Assembly: GCF_000155735.2 (NCBI RefSeq)
Contig: NC_020908.1
Coordinates: 3,229,001-3,293,000 of the forward strand
Reading direction: 5' to 3'
Length of the DNA: 64,000 nt
Source: Octadecabacter arcticus 238
GTDB lineage: Bacteria > Pseudomonadota > Alphaproteobacteria > Rhodobacterales > Rhodobacteraceae
The translations under genes and the position numbers were made by a program. How positions within the stretch are numbered: the stretch's first letter is position 1; each line of letters opens with the position of its first letter. Below, in pieces: positions 45,255-55,239 of this stretch. A model generated the notes under the pieces. It had not been told where the DNA came from. It saw only the letters and a list, made by a program, of their open reading frames with translations, and made no database searches.

Positions 45255-46697
45255 TTAACCCTTGGCCCCCTGCCCGCGTGCGTAAACGTCCTTATAGCGT
45301 ATGATATCGTCTTCGCCGAGGTAGGTTCCTGTCTGCACCTCAATCAATTCCATCGCGACCTTGCCGGGGTTTTCCATGCGATGCACCACGCCAAGCGGGA
45401 CATAGACAGACTGGTTTTCGGACACCAGTTTCACCTCGTCATCCACCGTCACCCGCGCCGTGCCCGCCACCACGATCCAGTGTTCGGAACGGTGAACGTG
45501 GCTTTGCAGGCTCAGCGCGGCACCGGGGTTGACGACGATCCGCTTGACCTGAAAGCGGTCCCGTAGGGTCAGGGTCTCGAAAAATCCCCAAGGACGGAAA
45601 TCGCGCGGGGACGTGTCGGCCTGCGCGATCTGTTGCACGCGCATCTGTTTCACGACCTCGCCCAGATCCGCAACGTGGTTTCGATCGGCGACCAGCACCG
45701 CATCCTTCATTGCGACGACGACGATGTTATCAAGCCCAAGGCCGACCAGTTGTAGGCTATCGTTTTCGCTGCGTAACAGTGTTTCGCGACACTCGACCGC
45801 AAGGGCCGCACCGTGGGTGCCAACACCAGCGTCGTCAAGGTCCATATGCTGGCGCACAGCCTCCCAACCGCCAAGGTCGGACCAGTCGCCGGGGTGGGTC
45901 ACAACGGACAGGTTATCGGCTCTTTCCATGATTGCAAAATCGACGGAAACGTCATCACAGCGTGCCCAAGCTTGCGCATCCAGCCGCAAAAACCCAAGAT
46001 CCGAGCGCGCCTGAGTCACTGCCGATTGCACATTCTCGAACAATTCGGGTGCATGGGTGCGAAATGCATCCATCAAGGTGCGCGCGGAATAAAGGAACAC
46101 ACCGGAGTTCCACAAGAACCGGCCTTCGGCGATCATTCGGGCCGCATTCTGGGAATCGGGTTTCTCGACAAACCCTTTCAACGGAGTAGCATCGGCGTCA
46201 GTTGCGGCACCCTCGTCCAATTCAAGATACCCGTATCCGGTTTCAGGCCGCGTCGGAGTGATGCCGAAGGTGACAATCTGTCCGGCGGCGGCAGCCGTGG
46301 CCCCCTTGCGCACACTGTCGCGAAACTGCGACGCATCCTGAATATAGTGATCAGACGGAGAGGCAAGGATCAGCGCATCGGGATTTTGGGCGATGACGAT
46401 GGCCGCAGCCAGTAAGGCGGGCGCGGTGTTGCGCGCCTCAGGTTCGATCAGAACTGTTCCGGGATCAATGCCGATAGCGGACAATTGCTGCGTGACGATG
46501 AACCGGAAATCAGAATTGGTGACGATCACCGGCGCCACGAACCCCTCACACGTCAGCCGCGCAGCTGCTTGTTGGTAAAGGCTGTGATCCCCGATCAGTT
46601 GCGTGAACTGTTTCGGATAGCTTTTTCGCGACAGAGGCCACAGGCGAGTGCCTGAACCACCACAAAGAATGACCGGGACAATATCAGGATGAGACAT
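45255..46697 (-). CDS. manC: Mannose-1-phosphate guanylyltransferase/mannose-6-phosphate isomerase
   Basis: The product is 480 residues and bifunctional. The N-terminal nucleotidyltransferase has the signature CGGSGTRLWPLSRKSYPKQF and the FVEKPDSQNA segment; the C-terminal cupin isomerase has RPWGFFETL, QSHVHRSEHWIVVAGTARVT and VHRMENPGKVAMELIEVQTG. It makes GDP-mannose from mannose-1-phosphate. It works with the phosphomannomutase at 42916-44307 and lies on the same strand; only the sulfotransferase pseudogene, convergent, is between them. Confidence 0.95.
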   Translation of the reverse strand: MSHPDIVPVILCGGSGTRLWPLSRKSYPKQFTQLIGDHSLYQQAAARLTCEGFVAPVIVTNSDFRFIVTQQLSAIGIDPGTVLIEPEARNTAPALLAAAIVIAQNPDALILASPSDHYIQDASQFRDSVRKGATAAAAGQIVTFGITPTRPETGYGYLELDEGAATDADATPLKGFVEKPDSQNAARMIAEGRFLWNSGVFLYSARTLMDAFRTHAPELFENVQSAVTQARSDLGFLRLDAQAWARCDDVSVDFAIMERADNLSVVTHPGDWSDLGGWEAVRQHMDLDDAGVGTHGAALAVECRETLLRSENDSLQLVGLGLDNIVVVAMKDAVLVADRNHVADLGEVVKQMRVQQIAQADTSPRDFRPWGFFETLTLRDRFQVKRIVVNPGAALSLQSHVHRSEHWIVVAGTARVTVDDEVKLVSENQSVYVPLGVVHRMENPGKVAMELIEVQTGTYLGEDDIIRYKDVYARGQGAKG

Positions 46698-46941
46698 GAA
46701 AATTCGTTCAGAAGTATACTTTTACTCATAACTTGAACAACCAGGAACTTATCGTAACCATTTTGAAGCTTCAAAACACCCGCGGTGCGATATCTACGTC
46801 AGGATACGCAGGCCCTAGTGGGACCAATCTGCGCAGATTGATGACCATGGGTCAATCAAGATGTAGTCGCGGAAATTTGGGCCAGTTGTTAAAGTGGATC
46901 GCCTGAAGAGAGAAGTAATCCAAAATGAAGACACGCAAGAA

Positions 46942-47152
46942 CGGTGCTGTCAGACAAATGCGAACCAGTCTCAGTTCTTCTACAATCTCAATGCCTTAGG
47001 CTGCTCAGAGGCCGCGCCACTCGGTCAGAGCGGCGGCACGGTTCAGCTCAAAATCTGATCGGTTGTAGAGATGGCGGTCCGCGTAGAAATGGTCATGGAC
47101 TGAGCCGTAAACGGCTGCGAATTTTTGCAAACTTCGCATGCGCCTAAAGCGC
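46942..47152 (-). pseudogene. IS6-family (IS240-like) transposase, C-terminal remnant
   Basis: On the minus strand the frame reads RRMRSLQKFAAVYGSVHDH, then FYADRHLYNRSDFELNRAAAL and TEWRGL to a stop at 47005. This matches the C-terminal end of IS6/IS240-type transposases. The part from 46942 (GGTGCTGTCAGAC) may be the element end. It abuts the lysozyme pseudogene and seems to have removed its N-terminus. Confidence 0.6.
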
Positions 47153-47680
47153 GGAATTGCCTTCGCCTTTGCCAAGGCAACCGACAGAATAACATACACC
47201 GATCCCAAGTGGCAGACAAACCGCACCGCCAGCGCCAAGGCAGGGATCGCGTTTGGCGGCTACCACTTTTACGAACCCAATGATGAACCGGCCCCGCAAG
47301 CCGCAAACTTTCTGGCTGCATTGGGTGATGTAGAAAACATGCTTCCGCCTGTCGTCGATCTGGAGAGAACCCCAGAAGCGGGCGACGAAGCCGAGTACCT
47401 GCGCGATGTGCAGGCGTTCCTGTCTATGATCGAAGATAGCACAGGATGCACACCGATGATCTATGCCAGCCCTTCTTTCTATACGCAGTATCTCGGCACA
47501 GGGCTTGGGCAGTATCCACTTTGGTTGGCTGAATACAGCCACACAGCAAAGCCACCACAGGGCAGGGATTGGTACTTCTGGCAGCACCAACAAAACGGAA
47601 CCGTCGATGGCATTTCAGGGTCCGTCGATCTGGATTGGTTTGCGGGGGATGCAGACGCACTTGCATCCCTGCAATGTTAG
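47138..47680 (+). pseudogene. GH25 lysozyme, N-terminus lost
   Basis: From GIAFAFAKATDRITYTD onward the frame matches GH25 muramidases: YHFYEPNDEPAPQAANFL, the catalytic D-x-E in PPVVDLERTPE, and the end WQHQQNGTVDGISGSVDLDW. The usual N-terminal GxDVSxWQ with the first catalytic Asp is absent; the DNA before it belongs to the IS6 remnant. The ATG at 47138 is in remnant sequence. The truncated protein should be inactive. A small membrane protein gene follows after 10 bases, as in lysis cassettes. Confidence 0.75.
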
Positions 47681-47690
47681 GAGATTGGCG

Positions 47691-47975
47691 ATGATGACAT
47701 TTGTTGAACATAAATGGCGCGAAATTCTGATTGCGCTTGGCGCGTTGATTTTCGTTATTCTTGTGCCTGCTTCGGACTTGCTAAACCTTGGGGAACAAAC
47801 GGGCGCGGGGCGCATTACGCTGGCCAATGACGCCTGCCTTACAGATGCGGCCAATGAAGGGCTAAAAGAAACATTGCTATTGGGCGAAGTTGCCGACTTA
47901 GTCGAAGTCTTAAGCAGCACCGATATTGGCATCGAATTGATCGTATCTGTCGATGTGCAAGCGGGCGGGCATTGA
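47691..47975 (+). CDS. Small single-span membrane protein next to the GH25 gene
   Basis: The product is 94 residues with one hydrophobic helix near the start (ILIALGALIFVILVPAS) and an acidic tail. An AGGAG site lies 8 bases before the ATG, overlapping the lysozyme stop. I do not recognise the family. Position beside a lysozyme suggests a lysis-accessory or phage-type role, but one helix is too few for a common holin call. Confidence 0.5.
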   Translation: MMTFVEHKWREILIALGALIFVILVPASDLLNLGEQTGAGRITLANDACLTDAANEGLKETLLLGEVADLVEVLSSTDIGIELIVSVDVQAGGH

Positions 47976-48151
47976 TGATGTAACCGCCGCCCGACGGCAT
48001 CGATGTACCAAGGTGGGTCTGCAATGATCCACAAAAACCGTGCACGTCATGCACTCTTTGACCCGTTGTCTCACCCCGATTTCCTGAAATGACACCCAAT
48101 GAGAACGCACATTCAAGATGGTGTTCTCATGCGACAAAGATCATAAAAAAT

Positions 48152-49195
48152 GGCTCAATTCGCATTAGCTATGCACTCCCCAATGATATAGAACAAAAAG
48201 TGAACGCAGGAGGCGCGCATGGACCATCACGACTATCTGGCCTGGCTATCTGAGATTGATGATCTGTCCTCGTACCAGCGGATTGCAACGGTTCGGTTGC
48301 TGGCTGGTCAGCCGTCGCTGGAAGCCGTGATCGGACTGTTGGAGGAGCGGATCGGGACGGCACGAAACTGTCCGCATTGTGCGGCGGGCGGGGCTGTGAT
48401 CCGAGGCCGCTCTAACGGGCTGAAGCGGTATTTTTGCAAGATCTGCAGCAAAACCTTCAACGCCCTAACTGGGACGCCGTTAGCTCGGCTGCGACACAAA
48501 GATTGCTGGACAGAATTTGCTGGGTCATTAAGCGATGGCGACACGGTGAAGACCTCGGCGGCGCGCTGCGGGGTGGCCAGCAGCACGGCTTTTCGCTGGC
48601 GTCACCGCTTCCTGCGGGCTGTGACGGCTGGCGCGATCAAACTGCGCGGTATCGTCGAGGCCGATGAGACGTTTGTCTTGAGCAGTCGTAAAGGCGAACG
48701 GAACCTCGATCGCAAGGCCCGCAGGCGCGGCGGCAAGGCGTCCAAACGGGGGGTATCGCATGAGCAAGTTCCAGTTTTGGTGGCCGCCGACCGCTCCGGC
48801 GCGACCGTCAGCGCCATATTGCCGGCGGTGTCTGCCGCTCATTTGCAAGCGGTTTTGCAGCCAGTTCTTGACCAGGACGCCCTGCTGGTCACTGACGGCT
48901 GCACCAGTTATCCGCCCTGCGCCGCCGCGATGGGCATCAGCCATGAGGCGCTCAACCAAACCGCTGGCGAGCGCGTCCGGGGAGAACTGCACATCCAGAC
49001 CGTCAACAGCCGCCATGAGCGGCTCAAGTCCTTTCTTCGTCGCCATCGTGGCGTCGCCACCAAGTATCTCGACAGCTATCTCAGATGGTTTCATCTCGCA
49101 GTGCTTCCAAGGCAGCCAACACCACGCGCAGTCCTCGCCGCAGCAGCAGGTATCCTGCCGGTTAGACCATGTGCATAGCTAATGCGAATTGAGCC
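48152..49195 (+). mobile_element. IS1595-family element (ISXO2-like)
   Basis: The terminal repeats GGCTCAATTCGCATTAGCTA and complement are perfect over 20 bases. The 8-bp target TAAAAAAT is duplicated at 48144-48151 and 49196-49203. The length is 1044 bp with one transposase gene. Confidence 0.95.
48219..49178 (+). CDS. IS1595-family transposase
   Basis: The product is 319 residues. The N-terminal zinc ribbon is CPHC...CKIC, with FNALTGTPLARLRHK, and the ISXO2-like catalytic domain has IVEADETFVLSSRKGERN, LVTDGCTSY and HIQTVNSRHERLKSFLRRHRG. The frame is intact and the target duplication perfect, so this copy may be recent and active. Confidence 0.94.
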   Translation: MDHHDYLAWLSEIDDLSSYQRIATVRLLAGQPSLEAVIGLLEERIGTARNCPHCAAGGAVIRGRSNGLKRYFCKICSKTFNALTGTPLARLRHKDCWTEFAGSLSDGDTVKTSAARCGVASSTAFRWRHRFLRAVTAGAIKLRGIVEADETFVLSSRKGERNLDRKARRRGGKASKRGVSHEQVPVLVAADRSGATVSAILPAVSAAHLQAVLQPVLDQDALLVTDGCTSYPPCAAAMGISHEALNQTAGERVRGELHIQTVNSRHERLKSFLRRHRGVATKYLDSYLRWFHLAVLPRQPTPRAVLAAAAGILPVRPCA

Positions 49196-49273
49196 TAAAA
49201 AATATATGATTCAACTTAATTTGCTCGAATCTTCACTACAATTTGGCGGTAATTGAATCGCGATTCACATCGC

Positions 49274-49585
49274 CTAGTGCGTCCACGCACCGCGACGGTT
49301 CGTCGCAAAATTCTCACCATAACCGCCAACTCGAATATTGGCGCGCCGCTTCTTGGGCTCTTGTACGGACGCATCGATGCTGTTTGCGGCAGCATAGTCT
49401 AGCGCCGCGTCCTTGGTCTCAAACGTCATTTTGACTTGGGTTTGCGTATCAGACGACGACGTCCAGCCCATCAACGGATCAACTTCACGTGCAAACGCTT
49501 GCGCAAATTCCAAAACCCAATGCTTGGTCTTCGCGGTGCCCGACGACATCGCAGTTCGGGCTGGCTGATAAATACGTGCGCGCAT
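49274..49585 (-). CDS. NDUFS4-like complex I accessory subunit
   Basis: The product is 103 residues ([20 protein letters not shown]). The core is [19 protein letters not shown], then [19 protein letters not shown] and [20 protein letters not shown], the ETC_C1_NDUFA4/NDUFS4 pattern found in alphaproteobacteria and mitochondria. It stabilises the NADH dehydrogenase module of complex I. The gene stands alone, away from the nuo operon, as is usual. The ATG at 49585 has the family N-terminus. Confidence 0.9.
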   Translation of the reverse strand: MRARIYQPARTAMSSGTAKTKHWVLEFAQAFAREVDPLMGWTSSSDTQTQVKMTFETKDAALDYAAANSIDASVQEPKKRRANIRVGGYGENFATNRRGAWTH

Positions 49586-49672
49586 GGGGGCTCCTATTGG
49601 TTGATCGTTATATCGGGGATTCCGTCGCGCCGCGCAAGGGTTGCGTGGCCAATCACACCCCCCACGACCACC

Positions 49673-49696
49673 CTGCTGACACACCCCTGTCAGCAG
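49673..49696. repeat. Perfect 9-bp inverted repeat upstream of uvrB
   Basis: The arms CTGCTGACA and TGTCAGCAG flank a 6-base spacer. It lies 66 bases before the uvrB start and 88 bases before the divergent NDUFS4-like gene. There is no T-run. It could be an operator; it does not match the alphaproteobacterial LexA box GTTC-N7-GTTC. Confidence 0.5.
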
Positions 49697-49761
49697 CCGC
49701 TGCGTCATACCCCTTGAACAACCCCGCATCGGTGTCACATTGAACCTTAACAGGAGTACCC

Positions 49762-51981
49762 ATGCCCTACGCCCAAACCGACAAATCCGACAAATCAGAC
49801 CCTGAACAATTCCTCGCAAATCCAGCGCCGGACGTGAAAACCCGCGAAAAACTGGAAGGCGGGCGGGCGTTTGTGCTGAAGACAGATTTTGAGCCCGCCG
49901 GCGATCAGCCGACGGCGATCAAGGAGTTGTGCGAAGGCATCCGAAACGGTGAACGCGACCAAGTCCTGCTCGGCGCAACGGGCACTGGCAAAACTTTCAC
50001 CATGGCCAAAATGATTGAGAAAACCCAACGCCCCGCAATCATCCTTGCGCCAAACAAAACCCTCGCCGCACAGCTATACGGCGAATTCAAAGGCTTCTTT
50101 CCTGACGCCTCGGTGGAATATTTCGTCAGCTTCTATGACTACTACCAGCCCGAAGCCTACGTCGCACGGTCCGACACATTCATCGAAAAAGAATCCCAGA
50201 TCAACGAACAAATTGATCGGATGCGCCATTCGGCGACACGCGCCCTGCTTGAACGTGATGATGTGATTATCGTGGCGTCCGTGTCGTGCATTTACGGTAT
50301 CGGTAGCGTCGAAACCTACGGCGCGATGACGCAGGATCTGCACGCGGGTGAGGAATACAACCAACGCCAAATCATGACCGACCTCATTGCGCAGGCTTAC
50401 AAACGCAACGACGCGGGCTTTCAGCGCGGCACATTCCGCGTGCGCGGCGACAGCCTTGAGGTCTGGCCCGCCCACCTTGATGATCGCGCCTGGAAACTGT
50501 CGTTCTTTGGCGAAGAACTCGAAGCGATCACAGAATTTGACCCGCTGACGGGCGAAAAAACCGACACCTTTGAAAAGGTCCGCATCTACGCCAACTCCCA
50601 CTACGTGACGCCGAAACCGACGATGAAACAGGCGATTGTCGGTATCAAAAAAGAACTGAAAATGCGGCTTGATCAACTGGTCAACGAAGGCAAACTGCTC
50701 GAAGCCCAGCGCCTTGAGCAGCGCTGCAATTTCGACCTTGAAATGCTCGAAGCGACGGGCGTGTGCAACGGAATCGAGAACTATTCGCGCTACCTGACAG
50801 GGCGTATGCCAGGTGAGCCGCCGCCCACATTGTTTGAATTTATCCCTGACAACGCCATCGTGTTCGCCGATGAATCCCACGTGTCCGTGCCCCAGATCGG
50901 CGGCATGTATAAGGGTGACTTCAGGCGCAAAATGACGCTGGCCGAACACGGGTTCCGCCTGCCGTCGTGCATGGACAACCGGCCGCTGAAATTTGAGGAA
51001 TGGGACGCCATGCGCCCGCAATCGGTGTTCGTGTCCGCGACCCCCGCCGCGTGGGAAATGGAACAAACCGGCGGCGTGTTCACCGAACAGATTATCCGCC
51101 CGACCGGTCTGCTGGACCCGATGATTGAAATCCGCCCTGTGGACACGCAAGTCGATGATGTCATGGACGAAATCCGCCGTGTGTCCGCCAAAGGGTTCCG
51201 CACCTTGGTCACGACACTGACCAAACGCATGGCCGAAGACCTGACCGAATATCTGCACGAAAACGGCATCAAAGTCCGCTATATGCACTCAGATATCGAC
51301 ACGATTGAACGCATCGAAATCCTGCGCGATCTGCGCCTTGGGGCGTTTGATGTACTGATCGGCATCAACCTGCTGCGCGAAGGTTTGGACATTCCCGAAT
51401 GTGGTCTCGTCGCGATTCTGGACGCAGACAAAGAAGGCTTCTTGCGGTCTGAAACCTCGCTGATCCAGACCATCGGGCGCGCCGCACGAAACGCCGAAGG
51501 CCGCGTCATCATGTATGCGGACCGGATCACTGGCAGCATGGAACGCGCCATCGGCGAAACCGACCGTCGCCGCGACCGCCAGATCGCCTACAACGAAAAG
51601 CACGGCATCACCCCGACAACGGTGAAGAAGAACGTCGATGATATTTTGGCGGGTCTGTACAAAGGCGACGTCGACATGAACCGCGTCACCGCGACCATCG
51701 ACGCACCGCTGGCGGGCGCCAACCTGAAAACCGTGTTGCAGGGTCTACGAACCGACATGCGCAAAGCCGCCGAGAATTTGGAATTCGAGGAAGCCGCCAG
51801 ACTGCGTGACGAGGTCAAACGCTTGGAGACCGTAGAACTCACGGTGTCCGACGACCCGATGGCACGGCAATATCAGGTGGATAAAGCCGTGGCAGAGAGT
51901 GAGAAAATGGCAGGGCGGAGTAAGGCTGGTCAACCGGGACAACGCGGTGGGATTAAACCGAGGAAGAAAAGGGGTGTCTAA
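49762..51981 (+). CDS. uvrB: Excinuclease ABC subunit UvrB
   Basis: The product is 739 residues. Helicase motifs are visible: [11 protein letters not shown] (Walker A), the beta-hairpin [28 protein letters not shown] (DEAD-like), and [12 protein letters not shown] with QTIGRAARN. The C-terminal UVR motif is [17 protein letters not shown]. UvrB verifies damage and recruits UvrC in nucleotide excision repair. The N-terminal extension before [14 protein letters not shown] is longer than in E. coli, typical for the group. The start is the ATG after ACAGGAG. Confidence 0.98.
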   Translation: MPYAQTDKSDKSDPEQFLANPAPDVKTREKLEGGRAFVLKTDFEPAGDQPTAIKELCEGIRNGERDQVLLGATGTGKTFTMAKMIEKTQRPAIILAPNKTLAAQLYGEFKGFFPDASVEYFVSFYDYYQPEAYVARSDTFIEKESQINEQIDRMRHSATRALLERDDVIIVASVSCIYGIGSVETYGAMTQDLHAGEEYNQRQIMTDLIAQAYKRNDAGFQRGTFRVRGDSLEVWPAHLDDRAWKLSFFGEELEAITEFDPLTGEKTDTFEKVRIYANSHYVTPKPTMKQAIVGIKKELKMRLDQLVNEGKLLEAQRLEQRCNFDLEMLEATGVCNGIENYSRYLTGRMPGEPPPTLFEFIPDNAIVFADESHVSVPQIGGMYKGDFRRKMTLAEHGFRLPSCMDNRPLKFEEWDAMRPQSVFVSATPAAWEMEQTGGVFTEQIIRPTGLLDPMIEIRPVDTQVDDVMDEIRRVSAKGFRTLVTTLTKRMAEDLTEYLHENGIKVRYMHSDIDTIERIEILRDLRLGAFDVLIGINLLREGLDIPECGLVAILDADKEGFLRSETSLIQTIGRAARNAEGRVIMYADRITGSMERAIGETDRRRDRQIAYNEKHGITPTTVKKNVDDILAGLYKGDVDMNRVTATIDAPLAGANLKTVLQGLRTDMRKAAENLEFEEAARLRDEVKRLETVELTVSDDPMARQYQVDKAVAESEKMAGRSKAGQPGQRGGIKPRKKRGV

Positions 51982-52726
51982 ACCTTTGATTTAGGTTATA
52001 ATTTTCTTTGGGATTTATTTTGATCGGACCTTACTGCTATGCAGAAAATTACTTTGGTATACTCCCGCGCCTGAATTGACCTGAGGTTTTCCCCTCAAAT
52101 CACTTTGTATTCCTTGAGCGATATGACGCGGAAGTTGTCGGTGACGGTGTCGCGGAACTCTGGCTATTTTTCTGGCAGGGTCTTGCGGAAGAAGTCGAAA
52201 ATGGCCTCTGTGAATTGGTTGAACGTTGCATAGTGCCGATTGTGGGTGACCCATTTGTGCATAACACCCCAAAGACGCTCGATCGGGTTGAGGTGCGGGG
52301 CATATGCTGGCAAGAAATGCAACTTCACCCGACGTTCTGGGCTGTCCAGCCATGGCTGTAGTATCTTGGCATGATGATAGCGGGCATTGTCGACAAAGAC
52401 GTGGATGGCCGTCTTGGTTTGGTTGTTGCGTTCCAACTTTTCCAGCATCTGTCGGGTTGTCTGGGCATTGATCTTCTCGCCTTCCACAAAGGTGAACTGG
52501 AAAGTCTCAAGGTCAAGCGCGCCCTGAATGTTGAGCCGCTTGCGCCCTGATGTCGCCTTCAGGGCCGTCTTTTGTCCCTTGGGGAACCAACCATGGGCGG
52601 GGCGGCTCTGGTGTTCGGGGTGGACAGCGTCCGAAAAGACAACCATCTCATCTGCGGCCAACCCGTTCATCAGGGCCTCATATTTGGCAATAAACGCAGC
52701 CTGCTTGGCTTCATCGGCCTGTGCAG

Positions 52727-54113
52727 GAGTTATTGTCAAATCTGGTGTTTGAGTATTGTTGGTCATGCGGTGATCTGGTCGGGGTTTGTGGTTTCGATTC
52801 CGTCTTTGAACGTGACGCCTGTGATGACTTTTGCGAGGTAGTCAAAGCCGCGTAGCTTCCTCCAATTTTGCTCAGCACATTGCCCCAGTTTGAACATCAT
52901 GTGCAGCATGCCATCGCGTGACAGGCAGCCCTTTGAACGCTTGGTACGATGCCGGATCGTCGCGAAGGCCGATTCAATTGGATTGCTAGTGCGGATGCTT
53001 TGCCAATGCTGCGCCGGGAAGTCGAAGAATGCCATGAGTTCCTCACGATCTTTTTGCAGGCATAGTGTGGCCTTGGGGTATTTGGGTTCGTAGGTTTTGA
53101 TGAACAGATCGAACGCCTTTTCTGCATCGACTTTGGTCTCGGCCTGCCAGATGTCGTGCAGCGCGGCCTTGGCTTTTGGCTGAGACAGCTTGGGTAAACA
53201 ATTGAGCACGTTCATCGTTTTGTGTTGCCAACAGCGTTGATGGCGGGTCTCAGGATAGACTTCGTCCATGGCCGCCCAAAACCCCATGGCACCGTCCCCG
53301 ATGGCCAGTTTGGGCGCATTCATGCCTCGGCTTTTGAGGTTAAGCAGAACCTCGCGCCAGCTCTGCGTGGACTCGCGCACCCCATCCTCAATTGCCAGAA
53401 ATCGCTTCTTGCCACGGGCAGTTACCCCAATAATAACAAGGGCACAGAGCTTGTCATCCTCGCCCCGAAGGCCGCTGTGAACGCCGTCGGCCCAGATATA
53501 GACGATGGGCTCGTCATCTAACTCAGCGCCTTTCCAAGCCTCGTATTCATTGGCCCAATCGCGTTTTAAACGCGAAACCGTATTAGCCGACAAGCCAACG
53601 GCATCTGGGCCCAGAAGAACCTTGAGGGCGGGAGCCATCTCGCCGCTGGAGATCCCTTTGAGGTAAAGCCATGGCAAGGCCGCTTCCAGCGTCTTCGTGC
53701 GGCGCACATAGGGCGGCACCAGGGCAGACCGGAATGTCACCGGTGTGCCGTCCTTGGACCGAACCTTTGGAATGCGCACGCTCACAGGGCCAATGCCCGT
53801 TTGAAACGGGCGGGCCGGATGATGTCCATTACGCACGACTGCCGCGTGACCGGCATCGGTGCGTAAGCCGGTAAATTGCGCCAAATAACTGACAAGCTCA
53901 GCCTCAACTGCTGTCGCGATCAATTGTTGTGCTCCCGTTTTCAGCAACTCCGTCAACGCGTCCGTCATCTCGTCTCGACGCGCAAAATCAACAATGTTAG
54001 TAGTTCCCATGGTGGTGTATCTCCTTTGGTTGGGCTGCTGTCTTCCAACAACAATTCAACCAGATACGCCGCCAACCTTCAAACCACTCAAACACCAGAT
54101 TCAGTCATAGCTC
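52727..54113 (-). mobile_element. IS256-family element nested in IS630 copy D
   Basis: The borders are fixed by the 9-bp duplicate CCTGTGCAG at 52718-52726 and 54114-54122. The imperfect inverted repeats are GAGTTATTG... and complement GAGCTATGA..., both running into ATCTGGTGTTTGAG. At 1387 bp it is normal for IS256. Confidence 0.93.
52763..54010 (-). CDS. IS256-family (Mutator-type) transposase
   Basis: The product is 415 residues. It has the Mutator layout: VRIPKVRSKDGTPVTFRS, YIWADGVHSGLRGED, LAIGDGAMGFWAA, RHQRCWQHKTMNVLNCLP and the C-terminal IRTSNPIESAFATIRHRT. The DDE positions are the Asp in ADGV, the Asp in GDGA and the Glu in NPIES. The frame is intact, so this copy could be active. 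Confidence 0.95.
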   Translation of the reverse strand: MGTTNIVDFARRDEMTDALTELLKTGAQQLIATAVEAELVSYLAQFTGLRTDAGHAAVVRNGHHPARPFQTGIGPVSVRIPKVRSKDGTPVTFRSALVPPYVRRTKTLEAALPWLYLKGISSGEMAPALKVLLGPDAVGLSANTVSRLKRDWANEYEAWKGAELDDEPIVYIWADGVHSGLRGEDDKLCALVIIGVTARGKKRFLAIEDGVRESTQSWREVLLNLKSRGMNAPKLAIGDGAMGFWAAMDEVYPETRHQRCWQHKTMNVLNCLPKLSQPKAKAALHDIWQAETKVDAEKAFDLFIKTYEPKYPKATLCLQKDREELMAFFDFPAQHWQSIRTSNPIESAFATIRHRTKRSKGCLSRDGMLHMMFKLGQCAEQNWRKLRGFDYLAKVITGVTFKDGIETTNPDQITA

Positions 54114-54688
54114 CCTGTGCAGGCAGCAATTGTGGTTTCTTATACGCGAACCCCAGGCGGCGCATCAGCTTGGCGGCTCCCGACGTGCTGTAGTTTTGGT
54201 CGCACTCGGCTAGAACATAGGCACAGACCTCATCAGCATTGCGGGCAGGCTGCGCAGTGAAATGGGCTCTCACCGCCTGCTCTTGCACGACGGACAAATG
54301 ACCCTGACGCTGGCTGTAGTCCTTCAGACCGAAAAACGATAGTCCCGCACCGGCAAAGGCAAATCGCCACTCCGTCAAAACTGTCGGGCCAATATCCAAA
54401 ATCCGGCAAACCGTTCCGGCGTCTTCTCCTGCGTCCAAAAGAAGAAACGCGCGCGCCCGTTTCCAAACAAGGGCGTCAACTTTGCGGCGGCGGCAAAGCG
54501 CTTCAAGTGCTATGCGCTGCTCGTCGGATAAGGAGACTGTTTTGTATTGCTTGCTCATAAACTCAAAATACAGACTGAACCGCCTTTGGCCATGCGACGA
54601 AGTGAATCGCAGGCCCAAAATCGTCAGGTCAATTCAGGCGCAGGAGTATAGCTACAATTTTCTCGTTTACTTTTGCCACTCTTTTTTT

Positions 54689-55183
54689 ATGGCATTCAAA
54701 TTCTCTGAGAACACTTACGAGTATTTGGTTAGAGGTTCTGTCGCGGGCGCACACAGCTGTGTCGAAATTTATGCTTCACCGCTTTTTACCGATGAACAGC
54801 TGCAAATATTCTGCATTGCAAAACATGAAGAAGACATCTCAATATTCAGAGCTGATCTAAGTGGACGCGGTTCAGCAAACACACGATCTGAAATTAATAG
54901 TAATTTTTCCGGCACATTAACAAGCCAGACCGCTGACTACATCATTACATGGGTTGCCGTTAGCTTTGTCGCATATGACGAGGACGGGGAAATTACGGAG
55001 CATCTAGCCACAGCACATACTTGGGCAGTTCCATTTGAAGAAGTAAATTTCAATGCCAGATTCGGAACCGCACTGCCCGAACCCGTTCGAGACTACAATG
55101 GATGCGACCTTGAAGAGGCCCCATCCGAGTTTAGATCTTGTTGGGTTTGGGAATTTCAGTCAATAAAGGGCCTCAGTTCTTAA
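54689..55183 (+). CDS. Hypothetical protein
   Basis: The product is 164 residues from ATG 54689 (MAFKFSENTYEYLVRGSV). It is acidic, without signal peptide or membrane segment, and I recognise no domain. The gene begins 39 bases after IS630 copy D, which probably replaced its upstream region. A T-rich leader (CTTTTTTTATGG) precedes the ATG, with no clear ribosome site. It is less GC-rich than its neighbours, which suggests acquisition. Confidence 0.55.
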   Translation: MAFKFSENTYEYLVRGSVAGAHSCVEIYASPLFTDEQLQIFCIAKHEEDISIFRADLSGRGSANTRSEINSNFSGTLTSQTADYIITWVAVSFVAYDEDGEITEHLATAHTWAVPFEEVNFNARFGTALPEPVRDYNGCDLEEAPSEFRSCWVWEFQSIKGLSS

Positions 55184-55239
55184 GCTGATAATTAACCATT
55201 CATTAACAACATCTTATCCGCGGATAAGGCCCGCAGACA

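Larger units (their letters stand above)
52164..54558 (-). pseudogene. IS630-family transposase, copy D: interrupted and truncated
   Basis: The N-terminal half reads from MSKQYKTV at 54558 to 54123; the C-terminal half from 52717 to 52164. The halves join at LLPAQADEAKQ. The C-terminus has the same TAG after LPEK as copy A, so D and A share an ancestor distinct from B and C. The IS256 insertion came later. Confidence 0.92.
52060..54648 (-). mobile_element. IS630-family element, copy D (carries a nested IS256)
   Basis: The ends match the other copies, with TA at 52058-52059 and 54649-54650. The nested IS256 spans 52727-54113; without it and one 9-bp duplicate the element is 1193 bp. It lies between uvrB and the hypothetical gene at 54689. 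Confidence 0.94.

Noticed and set aside
49700..49762. LexA box before uvrB
   Set aside because: GAAC occurs twice but 22 bases apart; the alphaproteobacterial box needs a 7-base spacer.
50074..51288. 404-codon open frame opposite uvrB
   Set aside because: Antisense to the conserved helicase core of uvrB; composition shows it is a mirror of the real gene.
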